A stretch of 64,000 bases of DNA from Planomicrobium soli (GCF_003014655.1 NZ_PYAT01000010.1:58984-122983), one strand, 5' to 3'; numbered from the stretch's first letter, positions 35,492 to 47,674 are shown. Notes: generated by a model from the sequence alone, not told the origin. Numbers and translations are program-made.

Positions 35492-36487
35492 CTAAAAATA
35501 CAACTGTGTTGAATCGTCTTTGGCGAGGCCCCCTGCATATTCAAAAAGCCATTCTGCTACCTTACTCGGTTCATGCCGTACAGCCTCCCCTAAAATATTA
35601 GCAATGTCTTCCTTGTAGATGCGAAGACCCAGTTGGCCCAGTCGTTCTTCATCGTATTCCACTGGCCACGCTCTTTCTTTTTTGTAGCGTTCTGCAATAT
35701 TTTGTGGAATCTCCACTTTATCTAGTAAAATCGCATCCAAAAAAGCTTCTCCTATATGATCGTAGAGAGCTTGGACATGATCAGCGGCAGTGTAGCGATA
35801 AGTCTCACCTGCTTGAGTCATCAAGTTGCATATATAGATTTTCTTTGCTGTTGAGGCAAGCAACGCCTTTTTTATATTCTTAACCAATAAATTCGGCAAA
35901 ATGCTCGTATAAAGCGAGCCTGGTCCTACGACAATAACATCTGCGTTGTGGATAGCCTTAATGGTATCGGGAAGAGTTTCAACATCATGCGGCTCTAGAG
36001 AAACACGCTTGATTTTCTGCAAATAGGCAGGGATTTTGGATTCCCCTTTGACCATCGAGCCATCTTCCAGTTCAGCATTCAGCGTTACCAATTGATTGGC
36101 CGCCGGCAATACTGTGCCGTTAACATTCAATACCCGGCTCATTTCCCGGACAGCTAGTGAAAAATCTCCGGTAATCTCGGTCAAAGCCGCCAGCATCAGA
36201 TTGCCAAGCGAATGGCCGCCCAAATCCAATGACCCCTTGAACCGGTGCTGGAACATCTCTGCCACCAACGGTTCCGCATCCGACAGCGCAGCCATTACGT
36301 TGCGTATATCTCCCGGAGGCGGAATGTCCATATCATCTCTTAAACGTCCTGAACTGCCGCCATCGTCAGCCACAGTGACAATAGCAGTCAAATCAAGCGG
36401 AAACTTTTTCAATCCCCGAAGGAGAGTGGAAAGCCCTGTGCCTCCGCCAATAATCACAACGCGTTTACGGCGAACGTGTTGTTCCAT
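35492..36487 (-). CDS. glmR: Gluconeogenesis factor YvcK/GlmR
   Basis: 331 aa UDP-sugar-binding protein of the CofD-like family. Starts RKRVVIIGGGTGLSTLLRGL, then TAIVTVADDGGSSGRLR and DIRNVMAALSD. In B. subtilis it binds UDP-GlcNAc and stimulates GlmS, tying wall precursor supply to carbon source. Four bp separate it from rapZ and 24 bp from whiA, in the conserved order. Confidence 0.95.
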   Translation of the reverse strand: MEQHVRRKRVVIIGGGTGLSTLLRGLKKFPLDLTAIVTVADDGGSSGRLRDDMDIPPPGDIRNVMAALSDAEPLVAEMFQHRFKGSLDLGGHSLGNLMLAALTEITGDFSLAVREMSRVLNVNGTVLPAANQLVTLNAELEDGSMVKGESKIPAYLQKIKRVSLEPHDVETLPDTIKAIHNADVIVVGPGSLYTSILPNLLVKNIKKALLASTAKKIYICNLMTQAGETYRYTAADHVQALYDHIGEAFLDAILLDKVEIPQNIAERYKKERAWPVEYDEERLGQLGLRIYKEDIANILGEAVRHEPSKVAEWLFEYAGGLAKDDSTQLYF

Positions 36488-36491
36488 CCAC

Positions 36492-37388
36492 TCAGCCCTT
36501 TCTTGTTTTGACGTCTCTATGTGTCACGATGGTCTTGTAATCTTTGGCGAGCAGTTTCCCGTAGTATTCCGCTAAGGTGACTGAACGGTGCTGGCCGCCT
36601 GTGCAGCCGAACGCAATAACCAATTGCGCTTTTCCTTCGCTCTTATAGAGCGGAATCATAAACTCAAAAAGATCGGTTAACTTCGCAACCAAGGTTTGCG
36701 TTTCCGGTTTTTCAAGCACATAGCTGGAAACCGGCTCATCCAACCCGGATAACGGATTTAGTTCTTCTATATAATAGGGATTCGTCAAAAAGCGGACATC
36801 GAACACTAGATCGGCATCGATCGGCATGCTGTGCTTAAAGCCGAATGAAATAACATTGACGGTAAAAACATTGCTGGATTTTGTTGAGAAATCCGATATG
36901 ATCTTTTCTTTCAACTGACGTGGAGTCATCTGGGAAGTGTTGTAAATGAATTGCGCTCTTGCTTGTACATCTTCCAGCATATCACGCTCTTTTTTGATGC
37001 CTCCAAGCACTAAACCGCCTGGAGAAAGCGGATGCGAGCGTCGCGATTCTTTATAGCGGCTGACAAGCGTCTGATTGTCGGCATCAAGAAACAAAATCGT
37101 GATAGCAATTTTCGGCTCTTTCGACAAGCCGTCGATGGCATCGACCAGATTGTCGAAAAAGTCGCCGCCGCGCAAATCCATTACCGCTGCTACCCGCTTC
37201 ATTGACTTGCCAGAATCCCGCATTAATTGCATGAACGTCAGCAATAAAGCTGGAGGTAAGTTGTCTATGGTGAAAAATCCTAAATCCTCAAAACTTTGGA
37301 TTGCAACTGTCTTGCCAGCACCTGACATACCGGTTATGACAATCAGTTCCGTTTCCTCATTATTAATATTGTTGTTATTTTCCATCAT
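36492..37388 (-). CDS. rapZ: RNase adapter RapZ / YvcJ nucleotide-binding protein
   Basis: 298 aa P-loop protein. Walker A is [13 protein letters not shown] near residue 20; [22 protein letters not shown] and the C-terminal [13 protein letters not shown] are family signatures. In Gram-positives (YvcJ) it binds GTP/ATP and affects competence; the RNA-adapter role is known for the E. coli protein. ATG 37388 has GAGGTGG upstream and overlaps the yvcI 3' end by 14 bp; the longer frame is yvcI shadow. Confidence 0.94.
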   Translation of the reverse strand: MMENNNNINNEETELIVITGMSGAGKTVAIQSFEDLGFFTIDNLPPALLLTFMQLMRDSGKSMKRVAAVMDLRGGDFFDNLVDAIDGLSKEPKIAITILFLDADNQTLVSRYKESRRSHPLSPGGLVLGGIKKERDMLEDVQARAQFIYNTSQMTPRQLKEKIISDFSTKSSNVFTVNVISFGFKHSMPIDADLVFDVRFLTNPYYIEELNPLSGLDEPVSSYVLEKPETQTLVAKLTDLFEFMIPLYKSEGKAQLVIAFGCTGGQHRSVTLAEYYGKLLAKDYKTIVTHRDVKTRKG

Positions 37389-37863
37389 AGCAATCCACCT
37401 CTTCCGTCGACATTTGAATGGTCTCTTCCAGTAAATCAAAATCAGTTGTATAGTGGAACGTCCCATACTGTATTCCTCTTTGATGAGCGGCAAACTGCAA
37501 ATTTGTCCGGTCGCCTTCTGCCATCGGCAAAAACGCTAAACTTTCAACAGGATGCCATTCAAGCAGGCCTTCACGTGTTTCTTCAAACGGAATTCCTGTC
37601 AATCCTCTGGCAGCGAAAGTAAAAAGCATCCACTCATCCACTTTTTCGCCAGCATCTTCGATCACCATCGTGTAAATGCCTTTCAGATGGGTGCCAATAG
37701 GAGTTGTATTTGTTTCTTCTGTAAATTCTCTGATGGCGGCTTCATAAATCGATTCCCCGGCTTCCATCTTGCCGCCTGGTGCCACATACCAATCGCGGCG
37801 GGGTTTTTTAAGCAATAAGACTTGATTGTTTTGGATAACTAATAAATTCGCGATTCGCTGCAC
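37375..37863 (-). CDS. yvcI: Nudix hydrolase YvcI
   Basis: 162 aa. Nudix box [22 protein letters not shown], with the Glu cluster intact; [14 protein letters not shown] follows as in YvcI. The substrate is not known with certainty. GTG 37863 gives [14 protein letters not shown] and is about 8 nt from GGCGGAG; a GTG three codons earlier is too close. First gene of the yvcI-rapZ-yvcK-whiA-crh series. Confidence 0.9.
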   Translation of the reverse strand: MQRIANLLVIQNNQVLLLKKPRRDWYVAPGGKMEAGESIYEAAIREFTEETNTTPIGTHLKGIYTMVIEDAGEKVDEWMLFTFAARGLTGIPFEETREGLLEWHPVESLAFLPMAEGDRTNLQFAAHQRGIQYGTFHYTTDFDLLEETIQMSTEEVDCYDGK

Positions 37864-38182
37864 ATTCGACACTCCGCCTCTATTGTAAACTCCCTCTATT
37901 ATACACCTATCCGGGCGTGTCATGCAAAAAAAGAAAAGCGCAGACATCTATGCAACCCTGACAATCTCCGGAGAACATGCCAAGTATAAAATCTTAAGCC
38001 TTTTCGGCCTCGCCAGACCTGGTGAAAGTTCTTGAGTGAGTTGTATGCGGACTATTAAATTCAATTCATAGTAATTAAAATAAAAATTAAAACTCGACTT
38101 CATAAAGTTGTAACTCACTCCTTAAAAGTTGCAACTGACCAAGAGCTTACCTGACGTAAAAGCATGAATTTTCGGCAATGCA
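37864..38182. other. Intergenic stretch between yvcI and trxB terminator
   Basis: No gene or RNA seen. It must contain the promoter of the yvcI-crh series, but no clear -35/-10 pair stands out. Confidence 0.35.
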
Positions 38183-38222
38183 CAAAAAGAAGCCGTTTTC
38201 CGAGTAACTCGAAAAACGGCTT
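38183..38222 (-). terminator. Terminator of trxB
   Basis: AAGCCGTTTT-C-CGAG-TAA-CTCG-A-AAAACGGCTT with one mismatch and a T-rich run on the minus strand, 94 bp after trxB. Confidence 0.7.
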
Positions 38223-38315
38223 TCAAAGTTTTATAAAAAGGGGGTCAATTTACTTCTTTTACTTTACCTCATCCTTGTGACAACGGTGTTACAAAAGGAT
38301 TAAGAAAACATTAAA

Positions 38316-39293
<978 letters not shown>

Positions 39294-39335
39294 CTAAATC
39301 GTATAAGATTCTTCCAATCCCATCAACTTATTTGC

Positions 39336-40862
39336 CTACGACTCAAAAATCGGCAAATATTGAATAAGTTCGTTGACGTATTTGGTAAGTGTGGCCGGAG
39401 AAATACCGTAGGTTTGTGCAATCGCTTTTTTTGTTACAGACTGGTCACGCGACGAATTAAACATATAATCCGCTGCAGCTGCTAACGCATTCGGATTTTT
39501 AAATTGGTATTTCCGGTCAAACGCTTTATCGAAAATCATGAACCACATCTGAAAAGCGTAGGAACCTTGCTGCGTCACCATGCCTTCTTTAGCGTAAAGA
39601 ATTTCCGTCGCTTTCATAGCACGCATGAATGCCTGCTCTTCAGTAACGGCTTCTTTGAACGGATGGCCGAGCGCATAACCAAGTAAATAGGTTTCAAGCA
39701 AGGATGGCTGGTCCGCCTGCAGCCATTTTGGATGAGAGATGATTTCTTGTCTATGGGAGGATTTCCCAAGCAGAAACAATCCAAATAAACGCTCGCTTTT
39801 ATGGGAATGATCCAACTTTTCCACTAAATAATCACGATCATGTTCAAGGGCATCGACATGTGGCATATCCGCATTTTCAGACCAAGGCTCGTAGCCTTCT
39901 TTGTCCGGATCCATCTTCGTCAACTGCTTCCATGCCTGTCTTGCCACATCTTCATATCCTGCGTGATACGCCGCATGGGACAGCCAGAAATAAAATGCCG
40001 GATCGCCATCAAACCCACGCTTTTGCAAACTGCGCAGCCAGCGATAAGCTTCTTTATACTTGCCGACCAATGCGAACGTGGCTCCTAATTTATAGCGGTG
40101 TTCGAAAACATAAGGCTGAATTTTCTTGAGCAGCTCTAATACATCATCCAGCTCATCGTTCTTCTCGTAATAATGGAACACGGCCAAATTGCAGAGTGCG
40201 TGAAGGTTGCCTGGATTTCTCCGAAGAACGTCATGGAGCAAAGTCTTTGCCATCTCTGCTTCCCCAACGTAAAAATAAGCGAGCGCCAGATTATTGTGCG
40301 CTCCCCAAAAATCAGGTTTTTCTTCGATCAGCTGCTCCAGCAGATGGATTGCACCGGCAAAGTTGCCTTGTTCCATCCAGCGCCGCGCTTTTTCCTGCTG
40401 ATAAAAGTATTCGCTGTCCTGGGCTTCTCCTTCGTCATCAAAAAGCTGCCAGTCTTCCTGTTCTGCAAAATCGATGATTTCCATCGCTTCCGCTGCATAT
40501 TCTCCTTGAATGTCCTGCTCAACATATTTTTTCGCGTATTTTCGGGCATCCAAAAACATGCCCATATGCGCATGCACTTCTGCCAGGAAGAAGAGAATGT
40601 CCGTTTCTTCCGGATCGATGCTGTGTGCTTCGCGCAAGGCATCCATAGCCCGCTCGAACTCCTGCATTTCCATCAGTACGATACCAAAATGCATAAGGAT
40701 CAATGGATCTTTCGGGCTCAGTTCTGTTGCGCGCTGCAAATATTTATGGGCTTTTTGAAACTGGTCGCGCTGCAGCTCTTTTAGCGCTTTTTTGTAATAA
40801 TATTCTCCTGTTGGAATGAACGACAATACATTCTCTTGAGTTTTCTTTTTTTTATTTTCCAA
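39336..40862 (-). CDS. TPR repeat protein (YvcD-like)
   Basis: 508 aa soluble protein. TPR units occur near residues 20-130 and 170-240 (YYYKKALKELQRDQFQKAHK, ALREAHSIDPEETDILFFLA, LLEQLIEEKPDFWGAHNNLA). The C-terminus has a helix-turn-helix-like end KKAIAQTYGISPATLTKYV. This joins protein-binding repeats to a possible DNA-binding tail. Position between hisIE and trxB matches B. subtilis yvcD. TTG 40862, with GGAGG upstream, is the only plausible start. Confidence 0.85.
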   Translation of the reverse strand: MENKKKKTQENVLSFIPTGEYYYKKALKELQRDQFQKAHKYLQRATELSPKDPLILMHFGIVLMEMQEFERAMDALREAHSIDPEETDILFFLAEVHAHMGMFLDARKYAKKYVEQDIQGEYAAEAMEIIDFAEQEDWQLFDDEGEAQDSEYFYQQEKARRWMEQGNFAGAIHLLEQLIEEKPDFWGAHNNLALAYFYVGEAEMAKTLLHDVLRRNPGNLHALCNLAVFHYYEKNDELDDVLELLKKIQPYVFEHRYKLGATFALVGKYKEAYRWLRSLQKRGFDGDPAFYFWLSHAAYHAGYEDVARQAWKQLTKMDPDKEGYEPWSENADMPHVDALEHDRDYLVEKLDHSHKSERLFGLFLLGKSSHRQEIISHPKWLQADQPSLLETYLLGYALGHPFKEAVTEEQAFMRAMKATEILYAKEGMVTQQGSYAFQMWFMIFDKAFDRKYQFKNPNALAAAADYMFNSSRDQSVTKKAIAQTYGISPATLTKYVNELIQYLPIFES

Positions 40863-40944
40863 AATATGCCTCCGAAAAAAGTAAAAGGAACGAATAGTTT
40901 CGTCCCATACTTAAATATACTTAGCATTATAGCATATTTCCCTA

Positions 40945-41571
40945 TTATTTACTTGAAGTTTTAGTTGCGTGGCGCTCTTTTAAAACATCTAGCACTTGAT
41001 CTAATCCCACTTTTTGCTCTTGCAGCAAAACAAGGACGTGATAGAACAAATCAGCAGTCTCCATCGATAGTTCTTGCGGGTCCCGATTTTTCGCCGCTAT
41101 GATTACTTCAGCCGCTTCTTCTCCGACTTTCTTGCAAATTTTGTCGACGCCTTCTGTAAACAGGTAGGTTGTATAAGCGCCTTCCGGCATCTCCTGTTCG
41201 CGGCTGCTGATAAGTGAAGTTAGTTGCGTAAGCATGTCTGTTGTCGACTCGGCAGCTGCACCATGAATTGTGTTATGGAAGCAGCTGGTCTCGCCTGTGT
41301 GGCATGCCGGGCCATTTGGAATCACTTCGTAAATAAGCGAATCTCCGTCACAATCCAACCGTACAGCTGTAACTTCTTGCGTATTGCCGCTCGTTGCGCC
41401 TTTATTCCATAATTCGTTCCGGCTTCTCGAATAAAGCCAAGTTTCGTTTGTTTCGATTGTTTTTTGAAGTGCTTCTTCATTGGCATAAGCCAACGTCAAT
41501 ACTTCTTTTGAATGCGCATCTTGGATAATAACGGGAATCAAGCCGTCCTTATCGAATTTCACTTCCGTCAT
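40945..41571 (-). CDS. hisI: Phosphoribosyl-AMP cyclohydrolase / phosphoribosyl-ATP pyrophosphatase
   Basis: 208 aa fusion (HisIE) for steps 2 and 3 of histidine synthesis. The HisI half has [19 protein letters not shown] and the zinc-binding DCDGDSLIY and CHTGETSCF. The HisE half begins near residue 110 with [17 protein letters not shown]. Its ATG overlaps the hisF stop (ATGA). Last enzyme gene of the his series. Confidence 0.96.
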   Translation of the reverse strand: MTEVKFDKDGLIPVIIQDAHSKEVLTLAYANEEALQKTIETNETWLYSRSRNELWNKGATSGNTQEVTAVRLDCDGDSLIYEVIPNGPACHTGETSCFHNTIHGAAAESTTDMLTQLTSLISSREQEMPEGAYTTYLFTEGVDKICKKVGEEAAEVIIAAKNRDPQELSMETADLFYHVLVLLQEQKVGLDQVLDVLKERHATKTSSK

Positions 41572-42320
41572 CGAACATTCACCCCTTCTTTCCGCAAGTA
41601 CTCTTTTACTTCGGCAATGCTGGTTTCTTTATAGTGGAAAATTGACGCCGCAAGCGCCGCATCCACATCGACTTGTTTAAAGACGTCCTCAAAATGTTCG
41701 CGTGCTCCTGCTCCGCCGCTGGCAATAACCGGCACTTCCACCGCATCGCGGATCGCTTTAGTCAATTCCAGATCAAACCCGTTTTTGGCGCCGTCTTTAT
41801 CCATGCTTGTCACGAGCAATTCACCCGCTCCGAGTTCAACGCTTTTCTTTGCCCATTCGATAGCATCCCATTCAGTTTTGTTGCGGCCGCCATGAGTATA
41901 GACATCCCAGCTAGCACCGTTTCGTTTCGCATCGATTGCCACGACGATACATTGCGATCCAAAAAAGTCTGCGCCTTCTTTTATGAGCTCCGGCCGATCC
42001 AGTGCTGCTGTATTCAATGACACTTTGTCTGCTCCAGCACGCAGCATGCGCTTCATGTCATCGAGTGTGCGAATGCCTCCGCCCACCGTGAACGGAATGG
42101 ATAATTCCGATGCTACCGTCTTAACCACCTCAACCATCGTTTCTTTGCCTTCATGAGACGCTGAAATATCCAGGAAAACCAATTCATCTGCTCCTTGCTT
42201 ATCGTAAAAGCGTGCCAGTTCCATTGGATCTCCGGCATCACGCAGCGATACGAAACTGACGCCTTTGACAACCCGGCCTTCTTTTACGTCCAAGCAAGGA
42301 ATGATTCGTTTTGTCAGCAT
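41568..42320 (-). CDS. hisF: Imidazole glycerol phosphate synthase, cyclase subunit
   Basis: 250 aa TIM barrel. Begins [19 protein letters not shown] with the catalytic Asp; the second Asp is in [16 protein letters not shown]. Works with HisH to make IGP and AICAR. Overlaps hisA by 7 bp and hisI by 4 bp. Confidence 0.97.
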   Translation of the reverse strand: MLTKRIIPCLDVKEGRVVKGVSFVSLRDAGDPMELARFYDKQGADELVFLDISASHEGKETMVEVVKTVASELSIPFTVGGGIRTLDDMKRMLRAGADKVSLNTAALDRPELIKEGADFFGSQCIVVAIDAKRNGASWDVYTHGGRNKTEWDAIEWAKKSVELGAGELLVTSMDKDGAKNGFDLELTKAIRDAVEVPVIASGGAGAREHFEDVFKQVDVDAALAASIFHYKETSIAEVKEYLRKEGVNVR

Positions 42321-43042
42321 GACAGCGCCTCCTCAAGTGTAAAGCGGTTTTCGTAAAGAGCTTTCCCGATAATGACGCCGGCGATATTGCTTTCTTCTGA
42401 AGCCTTTTTTACGTTCCGGATATCTTCCAATGAACCGATGCCCCCGGAAACGATAATTTCCGCGTTTTCTGAATCAGCCAGTGTTTTATTCGCTTCGATG
42501 TTCGGGCCGGCAAGCGTTCCGTCCGTTGCAATATCAGTGTAGATGAAATGTTTGGCGCCTTTTGATGCAAAGAAGTTGGCGACGTCCTTTGCTGATTTTC
42601 CAGACGTCTCAATCCAGCCTTCGGTTGCCGCCATGCCGTTTTTGGCATCAATGCCGATGACAATTTTTTCAGGGCCGAATTCTTCGATAAATGATACGAC
42701 AAGTTCCGGTTCCCGTATAGCCAAGCTGCCGATAATGACACGGCTAACCCCGTTCGTCAAATAATGCTCGATATCTTCGCGCGTCCGGATGCCGCCTCCC
42801 ACTTGCACTTTCGCCGGCAAAGTCGCGGCTTGGATAACTGCTCCATCGTTTATGCGGACGCCATCTTTCGCACCGTCCAAGTCAACCATATGAATCCACT
42901 CGGCACCGGCATCGGCAAATTTCTTAGCCATATCGTAAGGCGAATCTCCATATACCGTCTCCTGTGCATAGTCTCCTTGAAACAGGCGCACACATTTTCC
43001 GCCGCGCAGATCAATTGCGGGATATATCTGAAACTTGCTCAT
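42314..43042 (-). CDS. hisA: Phosphoribosylformimino-AICAR isomerase
   Basis: 242 aa TIM barrel paralogous to HisF. Starts [16 protein letters not shown] with the catalytic Asp; the second is in [17 protein letters not shown] 43042 with GGAGG upstream is chosen over a start 8 codons earlier. It overlaps the hisH 3' end by 32 bp. Confidence 0.97.
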   Translation of the reverse strand: MSKFQIYPAIDLRGGKCVRLFQGDYAQETVYGDSPYDMAKKFADAGAEWIHMVDLDGAKDGVRINDGAVIQAATLPAKVQVGGGIRTREDIEHYLTNGVSRVIIGSLAIREPELVVSFIEEFGPEKIVIGIDAKNGMAATEGWIETSGKSAKDVANFFASKGAKHFIYTDIATDGTLAGPNIEANKTLADSENAEIIVSGGIGSLEDIRNVKKASEESNIAGVIIGKALYENRFTLEEALSC

Positions 43043-43664
43043 CTTGGTTCCTCCTGACGTTTGCAATCCATTGTTCCAATAAATAATGGCCGAAATCCCC
43101 TGATTTTTCAGGATGGAACTGCATGCCGGTGATCAAGCCGTCTCCGACTACACCCGGCACTTCGACCCCACTATATTCCGCTGTTGCCCACACTTGTTCA
43201 GAGGCCGTTTCCATCGCCAAGAACGAATGGACGAAATAAACATGGGTATCGCTTTGAGTATCATCCAGCCAATACGGCATTCTTGCGAAATGGAGCCGGT
43301 TCCAGCCCATGTGAGGAATGCGGTCTGTCCCTTTTTCAAAGCGCCGGATACGGCCTTTTAACAACCCTAAACCTTCAGTCATTTTGCCTTCCGAGCTATC
43401 TTCATAAAGCAGCTGCATCCCTAAGCAAATGCCGAGCAGCGGGATGTTTTTTTCCGGCAGGGATTGCATGAACGAAGATAACCCTTTTTGGTTTAATAAT
43501 GCCATGGCGTCCGGAAACGCGCCGACTCCCGGCAGCAAAATCGCTTCTGCTTCGCCGAGAATTTTAGGGTCGTCGGAAACGATAACTGTACACTCCAGTT
43601 TCTTCAGCGCTTGTTCGACACTAAACAAATTGCCCATGCCGTAATCGATAATGCCGATAATCAT
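43011..43664 (-). CDS. hisH: Imidazole glycerol phosphate synthase, glutamine amidotransferase subunit
   Basis: 217 aa class I glutaminase. Nucleophile Cys in LLGICLGMQLLYE; His and Glu in GMQFHPEKSG. Supplies ammonia to HisF. The start overlaps the hisB stop (ATGA) and the end overlaps hisA. Confidence 0.97.
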   Translation of the reverse strand: MIIGIIDYGMGNLFSVEQALKKLECTVIVSDDPKILGEAEAILLPGVGAFPDAMALLNQKGLSSFMQSLPEKNIPLLGICLGMQLLYEDSSEGKMTEGLGLLKGRIRRFEKGTDRIPHMGWNRLHFARMPYWLDDTQSDTHVYFVHSFLAMETASEQVWATAEYSGVEVPGVVGDGLITGMQFHPEKSGDFGHYLLEQWIANVRRNQDEQVSDISRN

Positions 43665-44248
43665 GTGAGCAACCCCTTCGTCGACGGCACGCCTTTCACT
43701 CGCGGATCGATGCCTGTTGCTTCGTCAAGCGCCCGAGCGAGCGCCTTGAATACCGCTTCAATGATGTGGTGCGTATTTTTGCCGTAATGAACAATAACAT
43801 GGACATTCATACGCGATTCAAGCGCAAATTTCCATAAGAATTCATAAACCAACTCTGTATCGAAGGTTCCCACTTTAGCGTTCGGAATATCTCCTCTAAA
43901 TTCCAGGTGCGGACGGTTCGAGCAGTCAATGACGACTTGCGCCAGTGCGTCGTCCATCGGTACAAACGCGCTGCCATAGCGGCGGATGCCCTTTTTATCG
44001 CCAAGCGCTTCTTTTACTGCCTGCCCAAGAACAATGCCGATATCTTCTGTCGTGTGATGATCATCGATGTGCGTATCGCCATCCGCTTTGATGTCTCCGT
44101 CAAACAAACCGTGCTTGATGAACAAGTCGAGCATATGGTCCATGAATGGGACCCCAGTGTTAATATCCGCTTTTCCTTCTCCGTCCAAAGAAAATGAAAC
44201 AGCTATTTTCGTTTCATTCGTATCGCGTTTCAGTTCTGCTTTTCTCAT
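43661..44248 (-). CDS. hisB: Imidazoleglycerol-phosphate dehydratase
   Basis: 195 aa monofunctional HisB without the phosphatase domain of enteric bacteria. Metal-binding blocks MDHMLDLFIKHG, DDHHTTEDIGI and the C-terminal GKNTHHIIEA are present. ATG 44248 has AAGGAG upstream and overlaps the hisD TGA. Confidence 0.97.
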   Translation of the reverse strand: MRKAELKRDTNETKIAVSFSLDGEGKADINTGVPFMDHMLDLFIKHGLFDGDIKADGDTHIDDHHTTEDIGIVLGQAVKEALGDKKGIRRYGSAFVPMDDALAQVVIDCSNRPHLEFRGDIPNAKVGTFDTELVYEFLWKFALESRMNVHVIVHYGKNTHHIIEAVFKALARALDEATGIDPRVKGVPSTKGLLT

Positions 44249-45528
44249 GAGTGGGTCTCCTTTTTCCACGACCGGGATTCGACAGCGCGGGCATGGCCTT
44301 CTAAGCCTTCCAAGCGTGCGAGGCGTGCGATTTTGTCTTTGTTTTGCTGCCATGTTTTTTCACTATACCGAATGATGCTCGTCCGCTTCAAAAAGTCGTA
44401 AACCGACAAAGCACTTGAAAAACGGGCTGTACTGTTTGTTGGGAGCACATGATTCGTGCCGGCGAAATAATCCCCGACCGGCTCTGAAGAAAAGCGACCA
44501 ATAAAAATAGCCCCTGCATGGCAGATCTTTTCCGCCACACCTTCCGCATCTTCAGTCATAATTTCCAAATGCTCCGGAGCTAATTCATTTGCTGCATCAA
44601 TCACTTGATCGAGCGATTCTCCAATATAAATCATGCCGTGATCTTCAATGGCTTGTTCGGCAATAGAATGCCTCGGGAGAGCCGCCGCTTGCTTCTGAAC
44701 TTCCCGAGATACTGCTTCAGCTAAACGCTCACTTACCGTAAGCAAAACGGCGCTTGCCATCGGATCGTGTTCTGCTTGAGACAAAAGGTCTGCCGCAACT
44801 TCATCCGGATAAGCGGTATCATCGGCAATAATGGCAATCTCACTCGGCCCGGCAATCATATCGATGGCGACATCCCCGTTTACTTCACGTTTCGCCAGCG
44901 CCACAAAGATATTGCCTGGCCCAGTTATTTTATCTACAGGCGCAATGGATTCAGTACCGTATGCTAGAGCTGCAATCGCTTGTGCGCCGCCTGATTTATA
45001 TACTTCCTCAATTCCAAGTATATGGGCTGCCGCCAATACGCCGTCTGACAAGGTGCCGTCTTTGCCAGGCGGGGAAATCAATACGATGCGGCCAACTCCC
45101 GCCACTTGAGCCGGTATGACATTCATCAAGACCGATGACGGATAAGCCGCTGTGCCGCCTGGAACATAAAGGCCAGCAGATTCGATGGCTGTTACGCGCT
45201 GCGCCACATAAGAGCCATCCTGGTTTTCAAGCTTGTAACCTTCTTGTTTCTGGCTCTCGTGATAGCTGCGAATGTTGTCCGCCGCTTCAGCCAAATCTTT
45301 CAGCAATTGAGGATCGAAGCGCTTCACAGCTTCAGAAATTTCTTCCGGGCTAACACGCAGGCGAGCTAATTTAGCACCATCCCATTTTTCCGTGAAGCGG
45401 AGCAGTGCTGCATCCCCTTCCCCCCTGACCGCTGCAATTATTTCTTTTACAGCCTGGACTTGCTGTTCTGTTCCTTCGGCAATGGTCCGCCTGATGGAAA
45501 TTCCAGAAGATAATCGCGTAGTCTTCAT
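44245..45528 (-). CDS. hisD: Histidinol dehydrogenase
   Basis: 427 aa Zn2+ enzyme that oxidises histidinol to histidine in two NAD-linked steps. [41 protein letters not shown] and [10 protein letters not shown] are family blocks; NHVLPT holds a zinc ligand. Overlaps hisG and hisB by 4 bp each. Confidence 0.97.
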   Translation of the reverse strand: MKTTRLSSGISIRRTIAEGTEQQVQAVKEIIAAVRGEGDAALLRFTEKWDGAKLARLRVSPEEISEAVKRFDPQLLKDLAEAADNIRSYHESQKQEGYKLENQDGSYVAQRVTAIESAGLYVPGGTAAYPSSVLMNVIPAQVAGVGRIVLISPPGKDGTLSDGVLAAAHILGIEEVYKSGGAQAIAALAYGTESIAPVDKITGPGNIFVALAKREVNGDVAIDMIAGPSEIAIIADDTAYPDEVAADLLSQAEHDPMASAVLLTVSERLAEAVSREVQKQAAALPRHSIAEQAIEDHGMIYIGESLDQVIDAANELAPEHLEIMTEDAEGVAEKICHAGAIFIGRFSSEPVGDYFAGTNHVLPTNSTARFSSALSVYDFLKRTSIIRYSEKTWQQNKDKIARLARLEGLEGHARAVESRSWKKETHS

Positions 45529-46151
45529 CCCATCGCCTGCTTTCTCAGCTTTTCTACAAGCTCCTGGATACGGTCTTGCTTTAACCGATAACTGACCGGA
45601 TTAGCGATCAACCGGGAAGTGATGTCCACAATCTTCTCGTATTCCACGAGCCCATTTTCTTTTAAGGTCTTTCCGGTCGATACAATATCGACTATCCGGT
45701 CTGCCAATCCGATCATCGGAGCCAGTTCAATCGAACCGTTCAATTCAATGATTTCCACTTGTTCGCCCATCCCACGGTAAAAGCGGGAAGCGATGCGCGG
45801 ATATTTGGTGGCGATGCGCGGCGTAACCGGGTTCATTTCCGTATTCGGCAGCCCGGCAGTCGCGATATAGCATTGGCTGATGCCAAGATCCAACAATTCG
45901 TGCACAGAACGGTCAAGCTCGAGCATGACGTCTTTGCCGGCAATCCCAACATCGGCAACGCCGTGTTCTACGTACACCGGAACATCCATCGGTTTTGCTA
46001 AGATAAACCGGATTTTCTCGTTCGGCGCTTCGACGATCAATTTACGGGAGTCATCAATCTCTTTCGGCAAATCGTATCCTGCATTGACCAGCAGCTCGTA
46101 CGCTTCTTCAAATATTCGCCCTTTCGGCATTGCAATTGTCAATTCATCCAT
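45525..46151 (-). CDS. hisG: ATP phosphoribosyltransferase, short-form catalytic subunit
   Basis: 208 aa, the short form that lacks the C-terminal regulatory domain and needs His[19 protein letters not shown] opens the protein; [14 protein letters not shown] binds the phosphoribosyl part. First committed step. Overlaps hisZ by 8 bp. Confidence 0.97.
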   Translation of the reverse strand: MDELTIAMPKGRIFEEAYELLVNAGYDLPKEIDDSRKLIVEAPNEKIRFILAKPMDVPVYVEHGVADVGIAGKDVMLELDRSVHELLDLGISQCYIATAGLPNTEMNPVTPRIATKYPRIASRFYRGMGEQVEIIELNGSIELAPMIGLADRIVDIVSTGKTLKENGLVEYEKIVDITSRLIANPVSYRLKQDRIQELVEKLRKQAMG

Positions 46152-47307
46152 TTAAAGCACCATCCAATCGTCTAACTTCCTTAAACAATCCGGTGAACTC
46201 ATCTATCGCTTGGACTGCAGGCGCGTATTGCAGCGTCACGTGTTCGCCTTGTGCCCGCAATTTCTGGGCCTCTTCATGTGCTTCCTGCTCGGTTTCTTCC
46301 ACAAATAAAATAAGTGTGCCTGCTGAGTTTTCCTGGTTCGGGGAAATTGCCTCCAGTAACCGGTCGACCCGTAAGCCAAATCCAGTAGCGCCGACTTGCA
46401 GGCCAAACTGATTCATCAGCCCGTCATACCGGCCGCCGTTGCCAAGCGGAAATCCGCTTCCCGCTCCATAAAATTCAAATACGAGTCCCGTATAGTAAGT
46501 CATGTGGCTGATGAAGGACAGATCATAGGTTACCGAATCAGATAAACCGTTTCGATCGATGATCTTTTCCAGCTTCAGCATTTCTTCGTACAGCGCATTT
46601 TGTTCTGGATTCGTAAAATTGATCCACTGTTTCCAGTCTTCAAGCGTTTTCGACCGATTCAATGCTTTGAATACCTCGACTTTTTCGCTTGCAATCGCCA
46701 ATTCCCCAACAAGCTGTTCAAACCGCACACTATTTTTTGAAACGAGCGCTTCCCGAACCTTCTCGATTTGGCGTTCGTCCAAACCGAACTCTTTTAGAAT
46801 GGACTGAAGCAGTTGCGTATGGCCAATAACGATCCGCCCAGACTCTACTTCAAGTTCTTTTAAGATTGCAGAAGCTAAGATAATCACTTCTGCATCGGCG
46901 TATAACGAATTATCACCGATGAGTTCTACGCCCATTTGTTCAAATTCAGCAGGGCGTCCGCCTTCCCGTTTTTGCGCCCGGAAGACATTCGAATAATACC
47001 CTAAGCGTACCGGCATTTTTTCTTTCAGCAATTTTGAAGCGGCAACACGTGCAATCGGGGACGTCATATCCGGCCGCAGCACGAGCGTTTCGCCTTGGCT
47101 ATCCAATAGCTTGAACAGCGCCTTATCCGGAATGGCGGAAATTTTGCCGATTGTTTCGTAGTATTCAAGCGTTGGCGTCTGCAGCAAATCATAGCCTGCT
47201 TGCTGCATAATTTCGGTTCCTTTGGTACGCAGCTCCGCTTTCTTTTTAGCGATAAAAGGAAAATCATCCCGCATGCCTAGCGGCTTCTCGAACATTTCAA
47301 TCGTCAT
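46144..47307 (-). CDS. hisZ: ATP phosphoribosyltransferase regulatory subunit
   Basis: 387 aa histidyl-tRNA-synthetase-like protein without aminoacylation or tRNA-binding function. Motif 2-like [16 protein letters not shown] and [20 protein letters not shown], and motif 3-like [14 protein letters not shown], are visible. It activates HisG and gives feedback control by histidine. First gene of the his operon. Confidence 0.95.
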   Translation of the reverse strand: MTIEMFEKPLGMRDDFPFIAKKKAELRTKGTEIMQQAGYDLLQTPTLEYYETIGKISAIPDKALFKLLDSQGETLVLRPDMTSPIARVAASKLLKEKMPVRLGYYSNVFRAQKREGGRPAEFEQMGVELIGDNSLYADAEVIILASAILKELEVESGRIVIGHTQLLQSILKEFGLDERQIEKVREALVSKNSVRFEQLVGELAIASEKVEVFKALNRSKTLEDWKQWINFTNPEQNALYEEMLKLEKIIDRNGLSDSVTYDLSFISHMTYYTGLVFEFYGAGSGFPLGNGGRYDGLMNQFGLQVGATGFGLRVDRLLEAISPNQENSAGTLILFVEETEQEAHEEAQKLRAQGEHVTLQYAPAVQAIDEFTGLFKEVRRLDGALNG

Positions 47308-47369
47308 AAGAACACTTCCTATTATTGGTTATTTTACTTTAGTTTGCTAATGTGGTGAAGTATTTTATT

Positions 47370-47399
47370 ATTTTATCGTATTGTTCTATAAAGCGTCAA
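47370..47399 (-). promoter_or_regulatory. Candidate promoter of the his operon
   Basis: TTGACG, 18-bp spacer, TAAAAT on the minus strand, 63 bp before hisZ. No T-box or attenuator hairpin is visible in the short leader. Confidence 0.55.
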
Positions 47400-47482
47400 G
47401 GAGCAGAAATGAAAAAGCTTCCTATAGCAAGTAAGTTTCGGCAGAATTGAACTTAAGTTTCTTTGCTTTTAGGGTTTCAGAA

Positions 47483-47570
47483 CCTCTATAAACGTTATTC
47501 TTTTTCCATGTGGGTTATTCCTCTTTCTATGAGCGCTTTTCCCTATTCCATAAACGTTACTCCTTTCCCT
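47483..47570. repeat. Four degenerate ~21-bp tandem units
   Basis: On the minus strand four units in a row resemble AAGAGGAATAACGTTTATAGA: the outer two keep TAACGTTTAT and the inner two carry AGCGCTCAT and TAACCCACAT. No coding frame. It lies upstream of the his promoter. Confidence 0.5.
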
Positions 47571-47627
47571 TGTTTATAAATATAAGAACATCTCAAAATT
47601 CCAGAACATTGAGAGCTTGTTTTTTGC

Positions 47628-47674
47628 ATTGTATAAAAAAATCCTGAAAGCTCAAGAGCTTTCAGGATTTTTTT
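47628..47674 (-). terminator. Terminator of the hprK-lgt-yvoD-ppaX-yvoF operon
   Basis: A 19-bp perfect stem (ATCCTGAAAGCTC and its complement flanked by A7/T7) with a 2-nt gap, overlapping the yvoF 3' end by seven codons. Confidence 0.85.

Noticed and set aside
40173..40784. 203-aa open frame on the plus strand
   Set aside because: Antisense to the TPR gene; no ribosome site, and overlaps well-supported coding.
47483..47570. Possible CRISPR array
   Set aside because: Units are degenerate and adjoin without spacers, and no cas genes are near.
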